From an uncultured Pseudomonas sp. (lineage in GTDB: Bacteria > Pseudomonadota > Gammaproteobacteria > Pseudomonadales > Pseudomonadaceae), in contig NZ_CAJYDW010000017.1 of NCBI RefSeq assembly GCF_913774235.1, positions 124,001 to 188,000 of the forward strand: 64,000 nt of DNA, in the 5' to 3' direction. How positions within the stretch are numbered: position 1 is the first letter of the stretch; each line of letters begins with the position of its first letter. The notes below the pieces were generated by a model. It saw only the letters and a program-made list of their open reading frames with translations, made no database searches and was not told where the DNA came from. The position numbers and the translations under genes are program-made. This document shows, one piece after another, positions 7,716-16,624 of this stretch.

Positions 7716-8381
7716 TTATAGCACGCGGGTTTCGAAGCGGCTAACGCCCGGCAGCTCCAGTACCAGCTCATCGCCCACATTGAGCGGTCCGACACCTACT
7801 GGGGTGCCGGTGAGGATGACGTCGCCCGGTTGCAGCGAGAAATGCCCGGCGATGGCCTGGATCAGTGGCAGGATCGGGTTGAGCATGTCGCGACTGTTGC
7901 CGTCCTGGCGCACTTCGCCGTTGATGGTCAGGCGCACCGGGATGTCGGCCAGATCCTCGAAGGCGTCGCCTGGCACGAAGGGTGCGAGCACGCAGGCGCC
8001 GTCGAAGCTCTTGGCGATCTCCCAGGGATAGCCCTTTTCCTTGAGGCGGCTCTGCACGTCGCGCAGGGTCAGGTCCAAGGAGGGGGCGAAGCCGGAAATG
8101 GCGTCGCGCACTTCCTCGGCGGAGGGCTTCTTCGACAGCGGTTTGCCGATCAGCACGGCGATCTCGGCCTCGTAGTGCACCGAGCCCTGGTCGGTGGGGA
8201 TGGCGAAACCTTCAGCCACCGGCACCACGCAACTGGCCGGCTTGATGAACAGCAGGGGCTCGGTGGGAACCGGGTTGTTCAGTTCCTTGGCGTGTTCGGC
8301 GTAGTTGCGGCCGATGCAGACGACCTTGCCCAGAGAGAAGTGGATCTTGGTGCCGTCGAGGTACTGGTGCTGATAGGCCAT
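7716..8381 (-). CDS. Fumarylacetoacetate hydrolase family protein
   Basis: 221 aa, short FAH-fold protein related to acylpyruvate hydrolases and oxaloacetate tautomerase/decarboxylase (FAHD1, YcgM type). Visible: VVCIGRNYAEHAKELN, the metal-binding acidic pair in SVHYEAEIAVLIGK, RDVQSRLKEKGYPWEIAKSFDG, and the GTPVGVGPLNVGDEL loop. ATG 8381 has AGGAG 9 bases before it. The gene is divergent from serA across 224 bases. The natural substrate is unknown; a housekeeping role in repairing reactive keto-acids is the usual idea for this subgroup. Confidence 0.85.
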   Translation of the reverse strand: MAYQHQYLDGTKIHFSLGKVVCIGRNYAEHAKELNNPVPTEPLLFIKPASCVVPVAEGFAIPTDQGSVHYEAEIAVLIGKPLSKKPSAEEVRDAISGFAPSLDLTLRDVQSRLKEKGYPWEIAKSFDGACVLAPFVPGDAFEDLADIPVRLTINGEVRQDGNSRDMLNPILPLIQAIAGHFSLQPGDVILTGTPVGVGPLNVGDELVLELPGVSRFETRVL

Positions 8382-8605
8382 CTTGTGCTCCTGATGAGTG
8401 GCGTCCGCCCACGATCTTAACCAAAAGCGGCGGCCGCGGGGCGGTGCTGGTCGCGAGGCGTTCATGGTCGCCCTGAGAAAGCTTCAGGTCGCAACCGGAC
8501 CTGCACGCGGTCGCTCATGGTAAGATGGCGCCCCTTCGCCGCTGGCGACTCCGGTCGGATCGCCGCGCAGGCTCCCTCTCCTTGGAAACCCTGGATTCAA
8601 CGCAG

Positions 8606-9835
8606 ATGAGCAAGACTTCCCTCGACAAGAGCAAGATCCGCTTCCTTCTTCTGGAAGGCGTCCACCAGTCCGCCGTGGATACCCTGAAGTCCGCGGGTTA
8701 CAGCAACATCGAGTACGTCACCAGCTCCCTGCCGGAGGCCCAGCTCAAGGAAAAGATCGCCGACGCCCACTTCATCGGCATCCGTTCCCGTACCCAGCTC
8801 ACCGAAGAAATCTTCGATTGCGCCAAGAAGCTGGTCGCCGTGGGTTGCTTCTGCATCGGCACCAACCAGGTCGATCTGCAGGCCGCTCGTGAGCGCGGCA
8901 TCGCCGTATTCAACGCGCCCTATTCCAATACCCGTTCGGTGGCCGAACTGGTGCTGGCCGAGGCCATTCTGCTGCTGCGTGGCATCCCGGCCAAGAACGC
9001 TTCCTGCCACCGTGGTGGCTGGATCAAGAGCGCGGCCAACTCCTTCGAGATCCGCGGCAAGAAACTGGGCATCATCGGCTACGGTTCCATCGGCACCCAG
9101 CTGTCGGTGCTGGCCGAGGGCCTGGGCATGCAGGTGTTCTTCTACGACGTGGTCACCAAGCTGCCCCTGGGTAATGCCCAGCAGGTCGGCTCGCTCACCG
9201 AGCTGCTCGGCATGAGCGACATCGTCACCTTGCACGTGCCGGAAACCCCCGCCACTCAGCTGATGATGGGCGAGCGCGAGATCCGCGCCATGAAGAAGGG
9301 CGGCATCCTGATCAACGCCGCCCGCGGCACCGTGGTCGATCTCGATGCCCTGGCCGCCGCCATCAAGGACGAGCACCTGATCGGCGCCGCCATCGACGTC
9401 TTCCCGGTGGAGCCGCGCTCCAACAACGACGAATTCGTCTCGCCGCTGCGCGGCCTGGACAACGTCATCCTCACCCCGCACATCGGCGGCTCCACTGCCG
9501 AGGCCCAGGCCAACATCGGTCTCGAAGTGGCCGAGAAGCTGGTCAAGTACAGCGACAACGGCACCTCGGTGTCCTCGGTCAACTTTCCCGAAGTGGCCCT
9601 GCCGTCGCACCCGGGCAAGCACCGCCTGCTGCACATCCATCAAAACGTGCCGGGCGTGCTGTCGGAGATCAACCGCGTCTTCTCCGAGAGCGGCATCAAC
9701 ATCTCCGGCCAGTACCTGCAGACCGACGAGAAGGTCGGCTACGTGGTGATCGACGTCGACGCCGAGTACTCCGACCTGGCCCAGGAAAAGCTGCAGAACA
9801 TCAAGGGCACCATCCGCTGCCGCGTGCTGTTCTAA
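8606..9835 (+). CDS. serA: D-3-phosphoglycerate dehydrogenase
   Basis: 409 aa, essentially the length of E. coli SerA. First step of serine synthesis: oxidises 3-phosphoglycerate with NAD+. It has the catalytic/NAD domain with GKKLGIIGYGSIGTQL (Rossmann loop), INAARGTVVD, and HIGGSTAEAQANIG with the catalytic His. A C-terminal ACT domain (HIHQNVPGVLSEINRVFSESGINI, VIDVD) is the serine feedback site. ATG 8606 begins MSKTSLDKSKIRFLLLEG. Followed by a strong intrinsic terminator, so probably monocistronic. Confidence 0.97.
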   Translation: MSKTSLDKSKIRFLLLEGVHQSAVDTLKSAGYSNIEYVTSSLPEAQLKEKIADAHFIGIRSRTQLTEEIFDCAKKLVAVGCFCIGTNQVDLQAARERGIAVFNAPYSNTRSVAELVLAEAILLLRGIPAKNASCHRGGWIKSAANSFEIRGKKLGIIGYGSIGTQLSVLAEGLGMQVFFYDVVTKLPLGNAQQVGSLTELLGMSDIVTLHVPETPATQLMMGEREIRAMKKGGILINAARGTVVDLDALAAAIKDEHLIGAAIDVFPVEPRSNNDEFVSPLRGLDNVILTPHIGGSTAEAQANIGLEVAEKLVKYSDNGTSVSSVNFPEVALPSHPGKHRLLHIHQNVPGVLSEINRVFSESGINISGQYLQTDEKVGYVVIDVDAEYSDLAQEKLQNIKGTIRCRVLF

Positions 9836-9851
9836 GTTTTCCGGTGACATG

Positions 9852-9889
9852 AAAAAGCCCCGGTCGGGTTCGCCTGACCGGGGCTTTTT
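9852..9889 (+). terminator. Intrinsic terminator of serA
   Basis: AAAAAGCCCCGGTC-GGGTTCGCCT-GACCGGGGCTTTTT: a 9-bp GC stem extended by A:T pairs, then a T5 run, 16 bases after the serA stop codon. The A-run on the other side could let it act in both directions. Confidence 0.92.
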
Positions 9890-9911
9890 GCTTGCGTGCT
9901 GGCGGAAGGTC

Positions 9912-10006
9912 TATCGCGGCCATGCCGGTGCGCCGTAGCGACCGCTCCTACAGAGGTGATACTTTTGTAAAAGCGGCCACATCGGCGGACCGCCATGGCC
10001 GCGATA
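9912..10006. repeat. REP-type inverted pair between serA and rpiA
   Basis: Left unit ATCGCGGCCATGCCGGTGCG...GCTCCTACAG and right unit AAGCGGCC...CCGCCATGGCCGCGAT face each other across a short spacer, ending 21 bases from the rpiA stop. Same family as 5498, 12467, 12768, 30536, 39954 and 56584. Confidence 0.7.
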
Positions 10007-10027
10007 AAGAGCCGAAAAGATAACGCC

Positions 10028-10702
10028 TCAGCTCCGCTCCAACCGCTCCACGCCCTGGGCGGTGCCCAGCAGCAGCACGTCCGCCGGGCGGGCGGCGAAG
10101 AGGCCGTTGGCGACCACGCCGACGATGTTGTTGATCCTGGCCTCCAGGCCCACCGGATCGACGATGTGCAGATTGTGCACGTCGAGGATGACGTTGCCGT
10201 TGTCGGTCACCACGCCGTCGCGGTACTCAGGATCGCCGCCCAGCTTCACCAGCTCACGGGCCACGTGGCTGCGGGCCATGGGGATGACTTCCACCGGCAG
10301 CGGGAATTCGCCGAGGACGTCGACCCGCTTGCTGGCGTCGGCGATGCAGATGAATTTGCGCGCCACGGCGGCGACGATCTTCTCGCGGGTCAGGGCCGCG
10401 CCGCCGCCCTTGATCAGGTTGAGATGGCCGTCGGCTTCGTCGGCACCGTCCACGTAGAATTCCAGGTCGCTGACGCCGTTGAGGTCATAGACGGTGATGC
10501 CGTGGCTTTTCAGCCGGTCGGCGGTGGCCTGGGAGCTGGCCACGGCGCCGTCGAATTCCAGCTTGTGCTTGGCCAGCAGGTCGATGAAGAAGTTGGCGGT
10601 CGAGCCGGTACCCACGCCGACCACGCTGTCGCGGGAGAGCTGGGGAAGGATGAGGTCGACCGCGGCCTGGGCGACGGCCTGCTTGAGCTGGTCCTGGTTC
10701 AT
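10028..10702 (-). CDS. rpiA: Ribose-5-phosphate isomerase A
   Basis: 224 aa, full length. Interconverts ribose-5-P and ribulose-5-P in the pentose phosphate pathway. Motifs: [14 protein letters not shown] phosphate loop, [21 protein letters not shown] with catalytic Asp residues, [14 protein letters not shown] with the catalytic Lys, and [15 protein letters not shown] 10702 gives the standard N-terminus [16 protein letters not shown]. Divergent from ilvA (128-base gap), the usual Pseudomonas arrangement. Confidence 0.96.
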   Translation of the reverse strand: MNQDQLKQAVAQAAVDLILPQLSRDSVVGVGTGSTANFFIDLLAKHKLEFDGAVASSQATADRLKSHGITVYDLNGVSDLEFYVDGADEADGHLNLIKGGGAALTREKIVAAVARKFICIADASKRVDVLGEFPLPVEVIPMARSHVARELVKLGGDPEYRDGVVTDNGNVILDVHNLHIVDPVGLEARINNIVGVVANGLFAARPADVLLLGTAQGVERLERS

Positions 10703-10830
10703 GGGGGTATCCACAGGGAAAACGGGTGAAGGGTCGCCGATTATAGCCGCTCGGACGGCCTGGCTAACCTCCCCGGGGATGCCCGTAGTAGACTTTTCGC
10801 CCCCGCCGCACCCACCGGATCGCCCCGCCG

Positions 10831-12345
10831 ATGCTCGAACAGTACGTGAAGAAGACCCTGCTCGCCCCCGTCTACGACGTGGCGATCGAAACGCCCCTGC
10901 ACCCGGCGCGGGCACTCTCCGAGCGACTGGGTTGCCAGGTGCTGCTCAAGCGCGAAGACCTGCAGCCGGTATTCTCCTTCAAGATCCGCGGCGCCTACAC
11001 CAAACTGGCCAGTCTCTCGACCGAAGAGAGGGCCCGCGGGGTGATCGCCGCCAGCGCCGGCAACCACGCCCAGGGCCTGGCCCTGGCGGCCCGTGAACTG
11101 GGGGTGCGGGCGATCATCGTCATGCCGCGCACCACGCCCGAACTCAAGGTCATCGGCGTGCAGTCCCGCGGCGGCGAGGTGGTGCTGCACGGCGATGCCT
11201 TCCCCGAGGCCCTGGCCGAGGCGCTACGGCTGGTCGAGGAGCAGGGCTACACCTTCGTCCCGCCCTATGACGATCCCGATGTCATCGCTGGCCAGGGCAC
11301 CGTGGCCATGGAGATCCTGCGTCAGCATCCGGGGCGCCTGGATGCCATCTTCGTCCCCGTCGGCGGTGGCGGTCTGATCGCCGGCATCGCGGCCTATGTG
11401 AAGTACCTGCGCCCGGAGATCAAAGTGATCGGCGTCGAGCCGGACGACTCCAACTGTCTGCAACAGGCCATGGCCGCGGGCGAGCGGGTGGTCTTGCCGC
11501 GGGTGGGCCTGTTCGCCGACGGCGTGGCCGTGGCCCAGATCGGCCACCACACCTTCGAGGTCTGCCGGCGCTATGTCGACGAGGTGATCACCGTCAGCAG
11601 TGACGAGATCTGCGCGGCGATCAAGGACATCTACGACGACACCCGCTCCATCACCGAGCCGGCCGGCGCTCTGGGCGTAGCGGGCATCAAGAAATACGCC
11701 GAGCGTGAAGGTTCGGGTGGTCAGGTGCTGGTGGCCATCGACTCGGGTGCCAACATCAACTTCGACCGGCTGAGACACGTGGCCGAGCGCGCCGAACTGG
11801 GCGAGCAGCGCGAAGCCATCATCGCCGTGACCATTCCCGAGCGGCCGGGCAGCTTCCGCGCCTTCTGCGAAGCCCTGGGCCGGCGGCAGATCACCGAATT
11901 CAACTACCGCTATCACACTGGCCAGGAGGCCCATATCTTCGTCGGGGTGCAGACCCATCCGCAGCGCGATCCGCGCGAGGCCTTGCTGCAGGGGCTGCGT
12001 GACCAGGGCTTCCCAGTGCTGGACCTGACCGACAACGAGCTGGCCAAGCTGCATATCCGCCATACCGTGGGCGGTCATGCGGCGCGGGTGGATCAGGAGC
12101 AGGTGTTCCGCTTCGAATTCCCCGAGCGCCCGGGTGCGCTGTTCGACTTCCTCGAACGCCTGGGCGGGCGCTGGAATATCAGCATGTTCCACTACCGCAA
12201 CCATGGCGCGGCGGATGGGCGGGTGTTCGCGGCACTGGAGGCCAGCCAGGCCGAGCGACCGGAGCTGCTGGCGACCCTGGATGCCATCGGTTATCGCTAC
12301 TGGGATGAGACGGAGAATCCGGCGTACCGGTTGTTCCTGGGCTGA
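10831..12345 (+). CDS. ilvA: Biosynthetic threonine ammonia-lyase
   Basis: 504 aa, the long biosynthetic form. PLP enzyme converting threonine to 2-oxobutanoate, the first committed step to isoleucine. PLP lysine in [11 protein letters not shown] (~48-58), SAGNHAQG, and the phosphate-binding glycine loop [15 protein letters not shown]. The C-terminal third carries two ACT-like regulatory domains ([21 protein letters not shown] and [20 protein letters not shown]) for isoleucine/valine control. No clear terminator follows; repeats begin 33 bases after the stop. Confidence 0.96.
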   Translation: MLEQYVKKTLLAPVYDVAIETPLHPARALSERLGCQVLLKREDLQPVFSFKIRGAYTKLASLSTEERARGVIAASAGNHAQGLALAARELGVRAIIVMPRTTPELKVIGVQSRGGEVVLHGDAFPEALAEALRLVEEQGYTFVPPYDDPDVIAGQGTVAMEILRQHPGRLDAIFVPVGGGGLIAGIAAYVKYLRPEIKVIGVEPDDSNCLQQAMAAGERVVLPRVGLFADGVAVAQIGHHTFEVCRRYVDEVITVSSDEICAAIKDIYDDTRSITEPAGALGVAGIKKYAEREGSGGQVLVAIDSGANINFDRLRHVAERAELGEQREAIIAVTIPERPGSFRAFCEALGRRQITEFNYRYHTGQEAHIFVGVQTHPQRDPREALLQGLRDQGFPVLDLTDNELAKLHIRHTVGGHAARVDQEQVFRFEFPERPGALFDFLERLGGRWNISMFHYRNHGAADGRVFAALEASQAERPELLATLDAIGYRYWDETENPAYRLFLG

Positions 12346-12377
12346 GGTTAGAGGATGTTGGGCTTCGCGGCCTACAG

Positions 12378-12610
12378 GTAGGGTGGATAACGGCGCAGCC
12401 TTATCCACCGTTGGCACCGGCGCCTGTCAGTGGAAAACGCCGTACGGTTTTCCACGCTACGGCGATGATCGCGGCCATGGGCCGCTCCTACAGGGAATGA
12501 CGCTTTGGTAGGAGTGGTCCATCGGCGGACCGCCATGGCCGCGATGAGCCTACAAGCCCACGCTGAACCAGACCGCCCCCTCTCCCTCGGGGAGAGGGCT
12601 GGGGTGAGGG
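12378..12610. repeat. Composite repeat unit, copy 1 (R2-R2-REP-R3)
   Basis: In order: GTAGGGTGGATAACGGCGCAGCC...TTATCCACC (12378-12409), GTGGAAAACGCCGTACGGTTTTCCAC (12430-12455), a REP inverted pair (12467-12545), and CCCCCTCTCCCTCGGGGAGAGGG...GGGGTGAGGG (12576-12610). The whole order is repeated 293 bases downstream with high identity. The 12346-12940 gap contains no gene. Confidence 0.75.
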
Positions 12611-12670
12611 TAGCCCCATACCGGAAGGTCCAGCCCGTTGGACTTCGCTGCGCTTGGCGCCAATCTAAGG

Positions 12671-12910
12671 GTAGGGTGGATAACGGCGCAGCCTTATCCA
12701 CCTTTGGCAACGGTGCACGTCGGTGGAAAACGCCGTACGGTTTTCCACGCTAGGGTGAGCGCGGCAGATCGCGGCCATGGGCCGCTCCTACAGGGAATGA
12801 CGCCTTTTTAGGAGCGCCGCAGCGGCGGACTGCTATGGCCGCGATGAGCCTATAAGCCCACGCTGAACCAGACCGCCCCCTCTCCCTCCGGGGGAGGGTT
12901 GGGGTGAGGG
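12671..12910. repeat. Composite repeat unit, copy 2 (R2-R2-REP-R3)
   Basis: Near-duplicate of 12378-12610 in the same orientation: the same two hairpins (12671-12702, 12723-12750), REP pair (12768-12845), the spacer GAGCCTATAAGCCCACGCTG and CCCTCTCCC palindrome (12876-12910). The conserved spacer outside the hairpins shows that the block was duplicated as a unit. Confidence 0.75.
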
Positions 12911-12940
12911 CAACCGGACGCCAGGAACCCTAGCGTTGGG

Positions 12941-13177
12941 CTACGACGCCAGCTGCTCCACCCGGATATCCGTCAACCCGTGCACCTCGGCTTGCCGCAG
13001 GATGGCCTCGGCGGGAGCATCGGCGGGGGGCAGGGCCAGGCTGTTCTCGGCGTCGGCGCGGAGGTGTTCCAGCAGCGCCAGGGCCGCCTCATGCGGCGCG
13101 AGAGTCGTTTGCGGATGCTCGAGGTCGAGCTGACGGGATTCGCCGTCCTTGCGATAGTGGACGCGGAACTGGGGCAT
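12941..13177 (-). CDS. Small conserved-looking hypothetical protein (78 aa)
   Basis: 78 aa starting MPQFRVHYRKDGESRQLDLEHPQTTL, with a helical middle (PHEAALALLEHLRADAENSL) and acidic tail. It is cytoplasmic with no signal peptide or membrane segment. ATG 13177 is chosen over the upstream start at 13324 because the upstream codons are low-complexity and shadow-like. I do not recognise a family. The next gene upstream (13237-13686) is in the same direction, 59 bases away. Confidence 0.6.
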   Translation of the reverse strand: MPQFRVHYRKDGESRQLDLEHPQTTLAPHEAALALLEHLRADAENSLALPPADAPAEAILRQAEVHGLTDIRVEQLAS

Positions 13178-13236
13178 GGCGGCGGCCTCGGCAGGGGTCT
13201 CTAGACAGACCCATCCGGACGCACCGCCGTTCCGGC

Positions 13237-13686
13237 CTACTTCAGGATGACCAGTTTGCCCTTGAGGGCGACACCGGCCATGAGGGCGCCGGCGTGGCAC
13301 TCGTAGCGGGTAGGATCGCTCCACTCGTTCTTCTTGTAGTAGCTGGTGATGTCGGTGACGGCGTTGGCACCGGCGGCCTTGGCGGCTTCCTGCAGGCGGA
13401 TCAGCGCCGATTGCAGCACCCAGCGGCAGGCGACTTCGTCGGTCTTGTTGAAGGCGTTGGTCTTCTGGTTGGTGGTGATGCTGGAATTCACCACGGTGGC
13501 CTTGCCGGGGACCGGATTGCCGGCCAGGTAGAACTTGACGCTGCCATCCAGGCGTTTGGCCGCCAGGGCTTCCTGGACGACTTCGGCGAAGGGCAACTGC
13601 AGGGTGGTGTCGCGCGCCTGGGCGGCGGCGGGCAGCAGGGCGGCCAGGCTCAGGGCGAGGGCCAGTTTCGGGACGAGAGTGCGCAT
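13237..13686 (-). CDS. Periplasmic hypothetical protein (149 aa)
   Basis: 149 aa with a clear signal peptide (LVPKLALALSLAALLPAAAQA). The mature part has LPFAEVVQEALAAKRLDGSVKFYLAG and a C-terminal half (RLQEAAKAAGANAVTDITSYYKKNEW...YECHAGALMAGVALKGKLV) that recalls YbjQ-like 'GANAV' folds. Two Cys (in VACRWV and YECHAG) could form a periplasmic disulfide. Function unknown. It follows the APE operon in the same direction after a 100-base gap, so read-through is possible but membership is unproven. Confidence 0.7.
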   Translation of the reverse strand: MRTLVPKLALALSLAALLPAAAQARDTTLQLPFAEVVQEALAAKRLDGSVKFYLAGNPVPGKATVVNSSITTNQKTNAFNKTDEVACRWVLQSALIRLQEAAKAAGANAVTDITSYYKKNEWSDPTRYECHAGALMAGVALKGKLVILK

Positions 13687-13786
13687 GATGACTTCCTTGT
13701 GGACGGGGGTGATTGTTTAACGCAGAACGCCTGGGCCGTCAGCTAGCGGGCCAGCGTTCTGCGACATCGCGCAAGCGAAGTACCTT

Positions 13787-14185
13787 TCACTCCGCTGCGG
13801 CCGTGGGCGCCGGCAGCTGCAATTGCCGACGGATGTCGGCGTCTAGCTGCTGCACCCAGCGATTGTAGTTGCGATGGATGCGTTCGCCATCGTAGTCGAG
13901 GCCGGCGCTGTCGCGGTAGCGGATCTGGTAGCCCTTGGTGCTGTAGGGGATGTCGACCCAGGCCTGGTGACGGCCACGTACCAGAATGCTAGCGACGATC
14001 ATGCCGGGACTCTCGTCGCCCACGGTCCAGCCGCGGGTTTCCAGCACCTCGACGATGGCGCGGCGAATATCGGCGGCGTTCTCCACCCGATCGGCGGGGA
14101 AGACCTCCTGGGGTGTCACCAGCGGTGCCTGGGTACAGGCGGCGAGCAGCAGCAGGCCGAGGACGAGCGACAGGCGACGCAGCAT
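13787..14185 (-). CDS. Putative lipoprotein at the end of the APE operon
   Basis: 132 aa. Signal peptide with lipobox LLLLAAC gives a lipidated Cys, so it is probably an outer-membrane lipoprotein. The body has ADIRRAIVEVLETRGWTVGDESPGMIVASI and a WVQQLDADIRRQL tail. ATG 14185 is preceded by GAGG; another in-frame ATG at 14209 overlaps the KS stop codon as TGATG, so translation is probably coupled either way. As the last gene of the APE transcript it may help place or anchor the pigment in the envelope; this is inference from position. Confidence 0.72.
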   Translation of the reverse strand: MLRRLSLVLGLLLLAACTQAPLVTPQEVFPADRVENAADIRRAIVEVLETRGWTVGDESPGMIVASILVRGRHQAWVDIPYSTKGYQIRYRDSAGLDYDGERIHRNYNRWVQQLDADIRRQLQLPAPTAAAE

Positions 14186-14208
14186 GGAGGTACCTCGTTG
14201 GGTGGTCA

Positions 14209-15441
14209 TCAGGACCAGCGGCGGAAGATCAGCGAGGTGTTCACCCCGCCGAAGGCGAAATTGTTGTTCATCACGTGGTCGGTGCGCAGTGTCCGCGGAC
14301 CGTCGCGCAGGTAGTCCAGTTCGCCGCACTGAGGGTCCAGCTGGTCGAGGTTGAGGGTCGGTACGAAGCGTTCCTCGTTCATCATGGCGATGCTGAACCA
14401 GGACTCCAGGGCGCCGCAGGCACCGAGGGTGTGGCCCAGGTAGCTCTTCTGCGAGCTGATGGGCATGCCGGAACCGAACAGCGCCTGGGTGGCGCGGGTC
14501 TCGGCGATGTCGCCCTGTTCGGTGGCGGTGCCGTGGCCGTTGACGTAGCCGATGGCCTCCGGGGTCAACCCGGCGTCTTCCAGGGCCAGCTCCATGGCGC
14601 GCTGCATGGTGGCCTGCTCGGGACGGGTGGAGTGCTGGCCGTCGGCGTTGCTGCCGAAGCCGACGATCTCGGCGTGGATGTGCGCCCCGCGGGCCAGGGC
14701 GTGCTCCAGTTCTTCCAGCACCAGGATGCCGGCGCCTTCGCCGATCACCAGGCCGTCGCGCCCCTGGTCGTAGGGCCGCGGCGAGGTGTGGGGCGCGTCG
14801 TTGCGCAGACTGGTGGCATAGAGGGTGTCGAAGACCATGGCCTCGCTGGGACAGAGTTCTTCGGCGCCGCCGGCCAGCATCAGCGGGAGGCGGCCGAACT
14901 TGATCGCCTCGTAGGCGTAGCCGATGCCCTGGCTGCCGCTGGTGCAGGCGCTGGAGGTGGGGATCAGCCGGCCCTTGAGGCCGAAGAACAGGCTCAGGTT
15001 GGCCGCCGCCGTGTGCGGCATCATGCGCACATAGGTGTTGGCGTTGAGGCCCACCGCGGCGTCGCTGAGCAGCATGTTGGCCAGCGCCTTGATGTCGTCG
15101 GTGCTACCGGTGGAGGAGCCGCAGGCCACGCCCATGCGGCCGTCGGCGATGCTGGCGTCGTCCAGCAGCCCGGCATCGGCCAGGGCGCGCTCGCCGGCGG
15201 CCACTGCCAGCTGGGAGACGCGCCCCATGCTGCGCAACTGCTTGCGGGTCCAGTGGCTGGGCACCTGGAAATCGACGATGGGGCCACCCAGGCGGGTGTT
15301 CATCTCGGTGTAGCGGTCCCAGGCGTCCATGCGGCGGATGCCGCTGCGGCCGGCGAGGAAGTTGTCGCGGATGGTCGGCCAGTCACTGCCCAGGGCGGTG
15401 ACGCCGGCCATCCCGGTGATCACGACGCGGCGGCCGTTCAT
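14209..15441 (-). CDS. APE beta-ketoacyl-ACP synthase (FabF-type, ApeR-like)
   Basis: 410 aa condensing enzyme with the full Cys-His-His triad: C166 in SSACTSGS, H303 in NGHGTATEQGD, H337 in YLGHTLGACGALE. It elongates ACP-bound polyene chains by decarboxylative condensation with malonyl-ACP. ATG 15441 overlaps the stop of the upstream ketoreductase as TGATG. It corresponds in order (KS, DH, KR, KS) to the last gene, ApeR, of described aryl polyene clusters; a role in early or starter elongation is known for such KSs, and the exact step here is inferred. Confidence 0.9.
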   Translation of the reverse strand: MNGRRVVITGMAGVTALGSDWPTIRDNFLAGRSGIRRMDAWDRYTEMNTRLGGPIVDFQVPSHWTRKQLRSMGRVSQLAVAAGERALADAGLLDDASIADGRMGVACGSSTGSTDDIKALANMLLSDAAVGLNANTYVRMMPHTAAANLSLFFGLKGRLIPTSSACTSGSQGIGYAYEAIKFGRLPLMLAGGAEELCPSEAMVFDTLYATSLRNDAPHTSPRPYDQGRDGLVIGEGAGILVLEELEHALARGAHIHAEIVGFGSNADGQHSTRPEQATMQRAMELALEDAGLTPEAIGYVNGHGTATEQGDIAETRATQALFGSGMPISSQKSYLGHTLGACGALESWFSIAMMNEERFVPTLNLDQLDPQCGELDYLRDGPRTLRTDHVMNNNFAFGGVNTSLIFRRWS

Positions 15442-16178
15442 CAGCACAGTCCTCCGTTGACCGCCAGCACCTGGCGGGTGATGTAGCCGGCCTCGGGGGC
15501 GAGCAGGAAGGCCACGGCGTGGGCCACTTCCTCGGGGGTGCCCATGCGCCCGGCGGGAATCATCTCGAGGATCTTCTCCACCGGTACGTGCTCGTCGAGG
15601 ATCTCGGTATCGATCAGCCCCGGGGCCACGCAGTTGACGGTGATCTTGCGCTTGGCCAGCTCCACGGCCAGGGCCTTGGCGGCACCGATGAGGCCGGCCT
15701 TGGAGGCGCTGTAGTTGACCTGGCCGCGATTGCCGATCAGCCCGGACACCGAGGTGATGCAGACGATGCGCCCCGGCGCGCGGCGGCGGATCATCGGCAT
15801 GACCACCGGGTGCAGCACGTTGTAGAACCCATCGAGGTTGGTGCGCAGGACCAGGTCCCAGTCCTCGCCGGTCAGCGCCGGGAAGGCGCCGTCGCGGGTC
15901 AGGCCGGCATTGCAGACCACCCCGTAGTAGCCGCCGTGGGCTTCGGTGTCGGCCTCCAGGATGGCGGCGCAGGCGGCGCGGTCGCCCACGTCGAATTGCA
16001 GTACCCGGGCACTGCGACCCAGGGCCTCGACCTCGGCACGCACGGCCTCGGCCTCCTCGCGGCGGCTGCGGCAGTGCAGCACCAGGTCGTGGCCGGCGGC
16101 GGCCAGGCGTAGGGCGATGGCGCGGCCCAGGCCGCGGCTGGAACCGGTCACCAGGACCGGGGCGGGGGCGACGCTCAT
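15441..16178 (-). CDS. APE 3-oxoacyl-ACP reductase (FabG-type, ApeQ-like)
   Basis: 245 aa short-chain dehydrogenase that reduces the 3-keto group of the growing polyene to hydroxyl with NADPH. Motifs: VTGSSRGLGRAIAL (nucleotide loop), VCNAG, catalytic Ser in ITSVSGL, YSASKAGLIG (Tyr and Lys), and a PEEVAHAVAFLL tail. Start ATG 16178 overlaps the dehydratase stop (ATGA). It acts between the KS and the DH in the type II iterative cycle. Confidence 0.92.
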   Translation of the reverse strand: MSVAPAPVLVTGSSRGLGRAIALRLAAAGHDLVLHCRSRREEAEAVRAEVEALGRSARVLQFDVGDRAACAAILEADTEAHGGYYGVVCNAGLTRDGAFPALTGEDWDLVLRTNLDGFYNVLHPVVMPMIRRRAPGRIVCITSVSGLIGNRGQVNYSASKAGLIGAAKALAVELAKRKITVNCVAPGLIDTEILDEHVPVEKILEMIPAGRMGTPEEVAHAVAFLLAPEAGYITRQVLAVNGGLC

Positions 16179-16624
16179 GGCGCGGGCTCCTCTAGGTACA
16201 GATCCGCCTGGGGCGGACGATAGACGTTCAGGCGGGCACTGGCCTGGCAGCCAGGGCCTTGCAGATGGCAGTCGAAGATGGCCATGCCATCCTCGTTTTC
16301 CAGCGCCGACTGGGCGCGGATGCGCAATTCGGCGCCAGCGGGAAAGGCTGGTACGTCGCAGGCGAATTGGCGGGTGCCGAGCAGGAAGCCCAGCGCCGGT
16401 GCCTCGGCACGGCGGCGTGCCTGGCAGCCGGCGAAGGCAGCCACGCTCTGGGCCATCAGCTCCACGCCGATCCAGGCCGGCAGGGCGCCGTCGGCGTCGG
16501 TGAAGAGGCCGGGACGCACCACCAGGCGAGTCTCGATACCGCCGTCGTCGCAGGCGAGGATCTCGTCGATCAGCAGCATGTCGCCGGCGTGGGGCACCAG
16601 CTCGGCGAGGGTCCAGGGGATCAT
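16175..16624 (-). CDS. APE hotdog 3-hydroxyacyl-ACP dehydratase (ApeP-like)
   Basis: 149 aa single hotdog domain of the FabA/FabZ-related APE dehydratase type: LVPHAGDMLLIDEIL at the N-terminus and AWIGVELMAQSVAAFAGCQAR for the central helix. It dehydrates 3-hydroxyacyl-ACP to give the conjugated double bonds. No enoyl reductase is present, as expected for a polyene. ATG 16624 overlaps the upstream KS stop (ATGA). A second dehydratase domain is fused to the ligase at 26020-27666. Confidence 0.87.
   Translation of the reverse strand: MIPWTLAELVPHAGDMLLIDEILACDDGGIETRLVVRPGLFTDADGALPAWIGVELMAQSVAAFAGCQARRRAEAPALGFLLGTRQFACDVPAFPAGAELRIRAQSALENEDGMAIFDCHLQGPGCQASARLNVYRPPQADLYLEEPAP

Noticed and set aside
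9912-10006. tRNA or structured RNA between serA and rpiA
   Set aside because: The structure is the REP inverted pair seen at six other sites; no tRNA signature (TTCRANY arm or CCA end).
12378-12910. Possible CRISPR-like repeated array
   Set aside because: Only two long units of different palindromes, no short regular direct repeats with unique spacers, and no cas genes.
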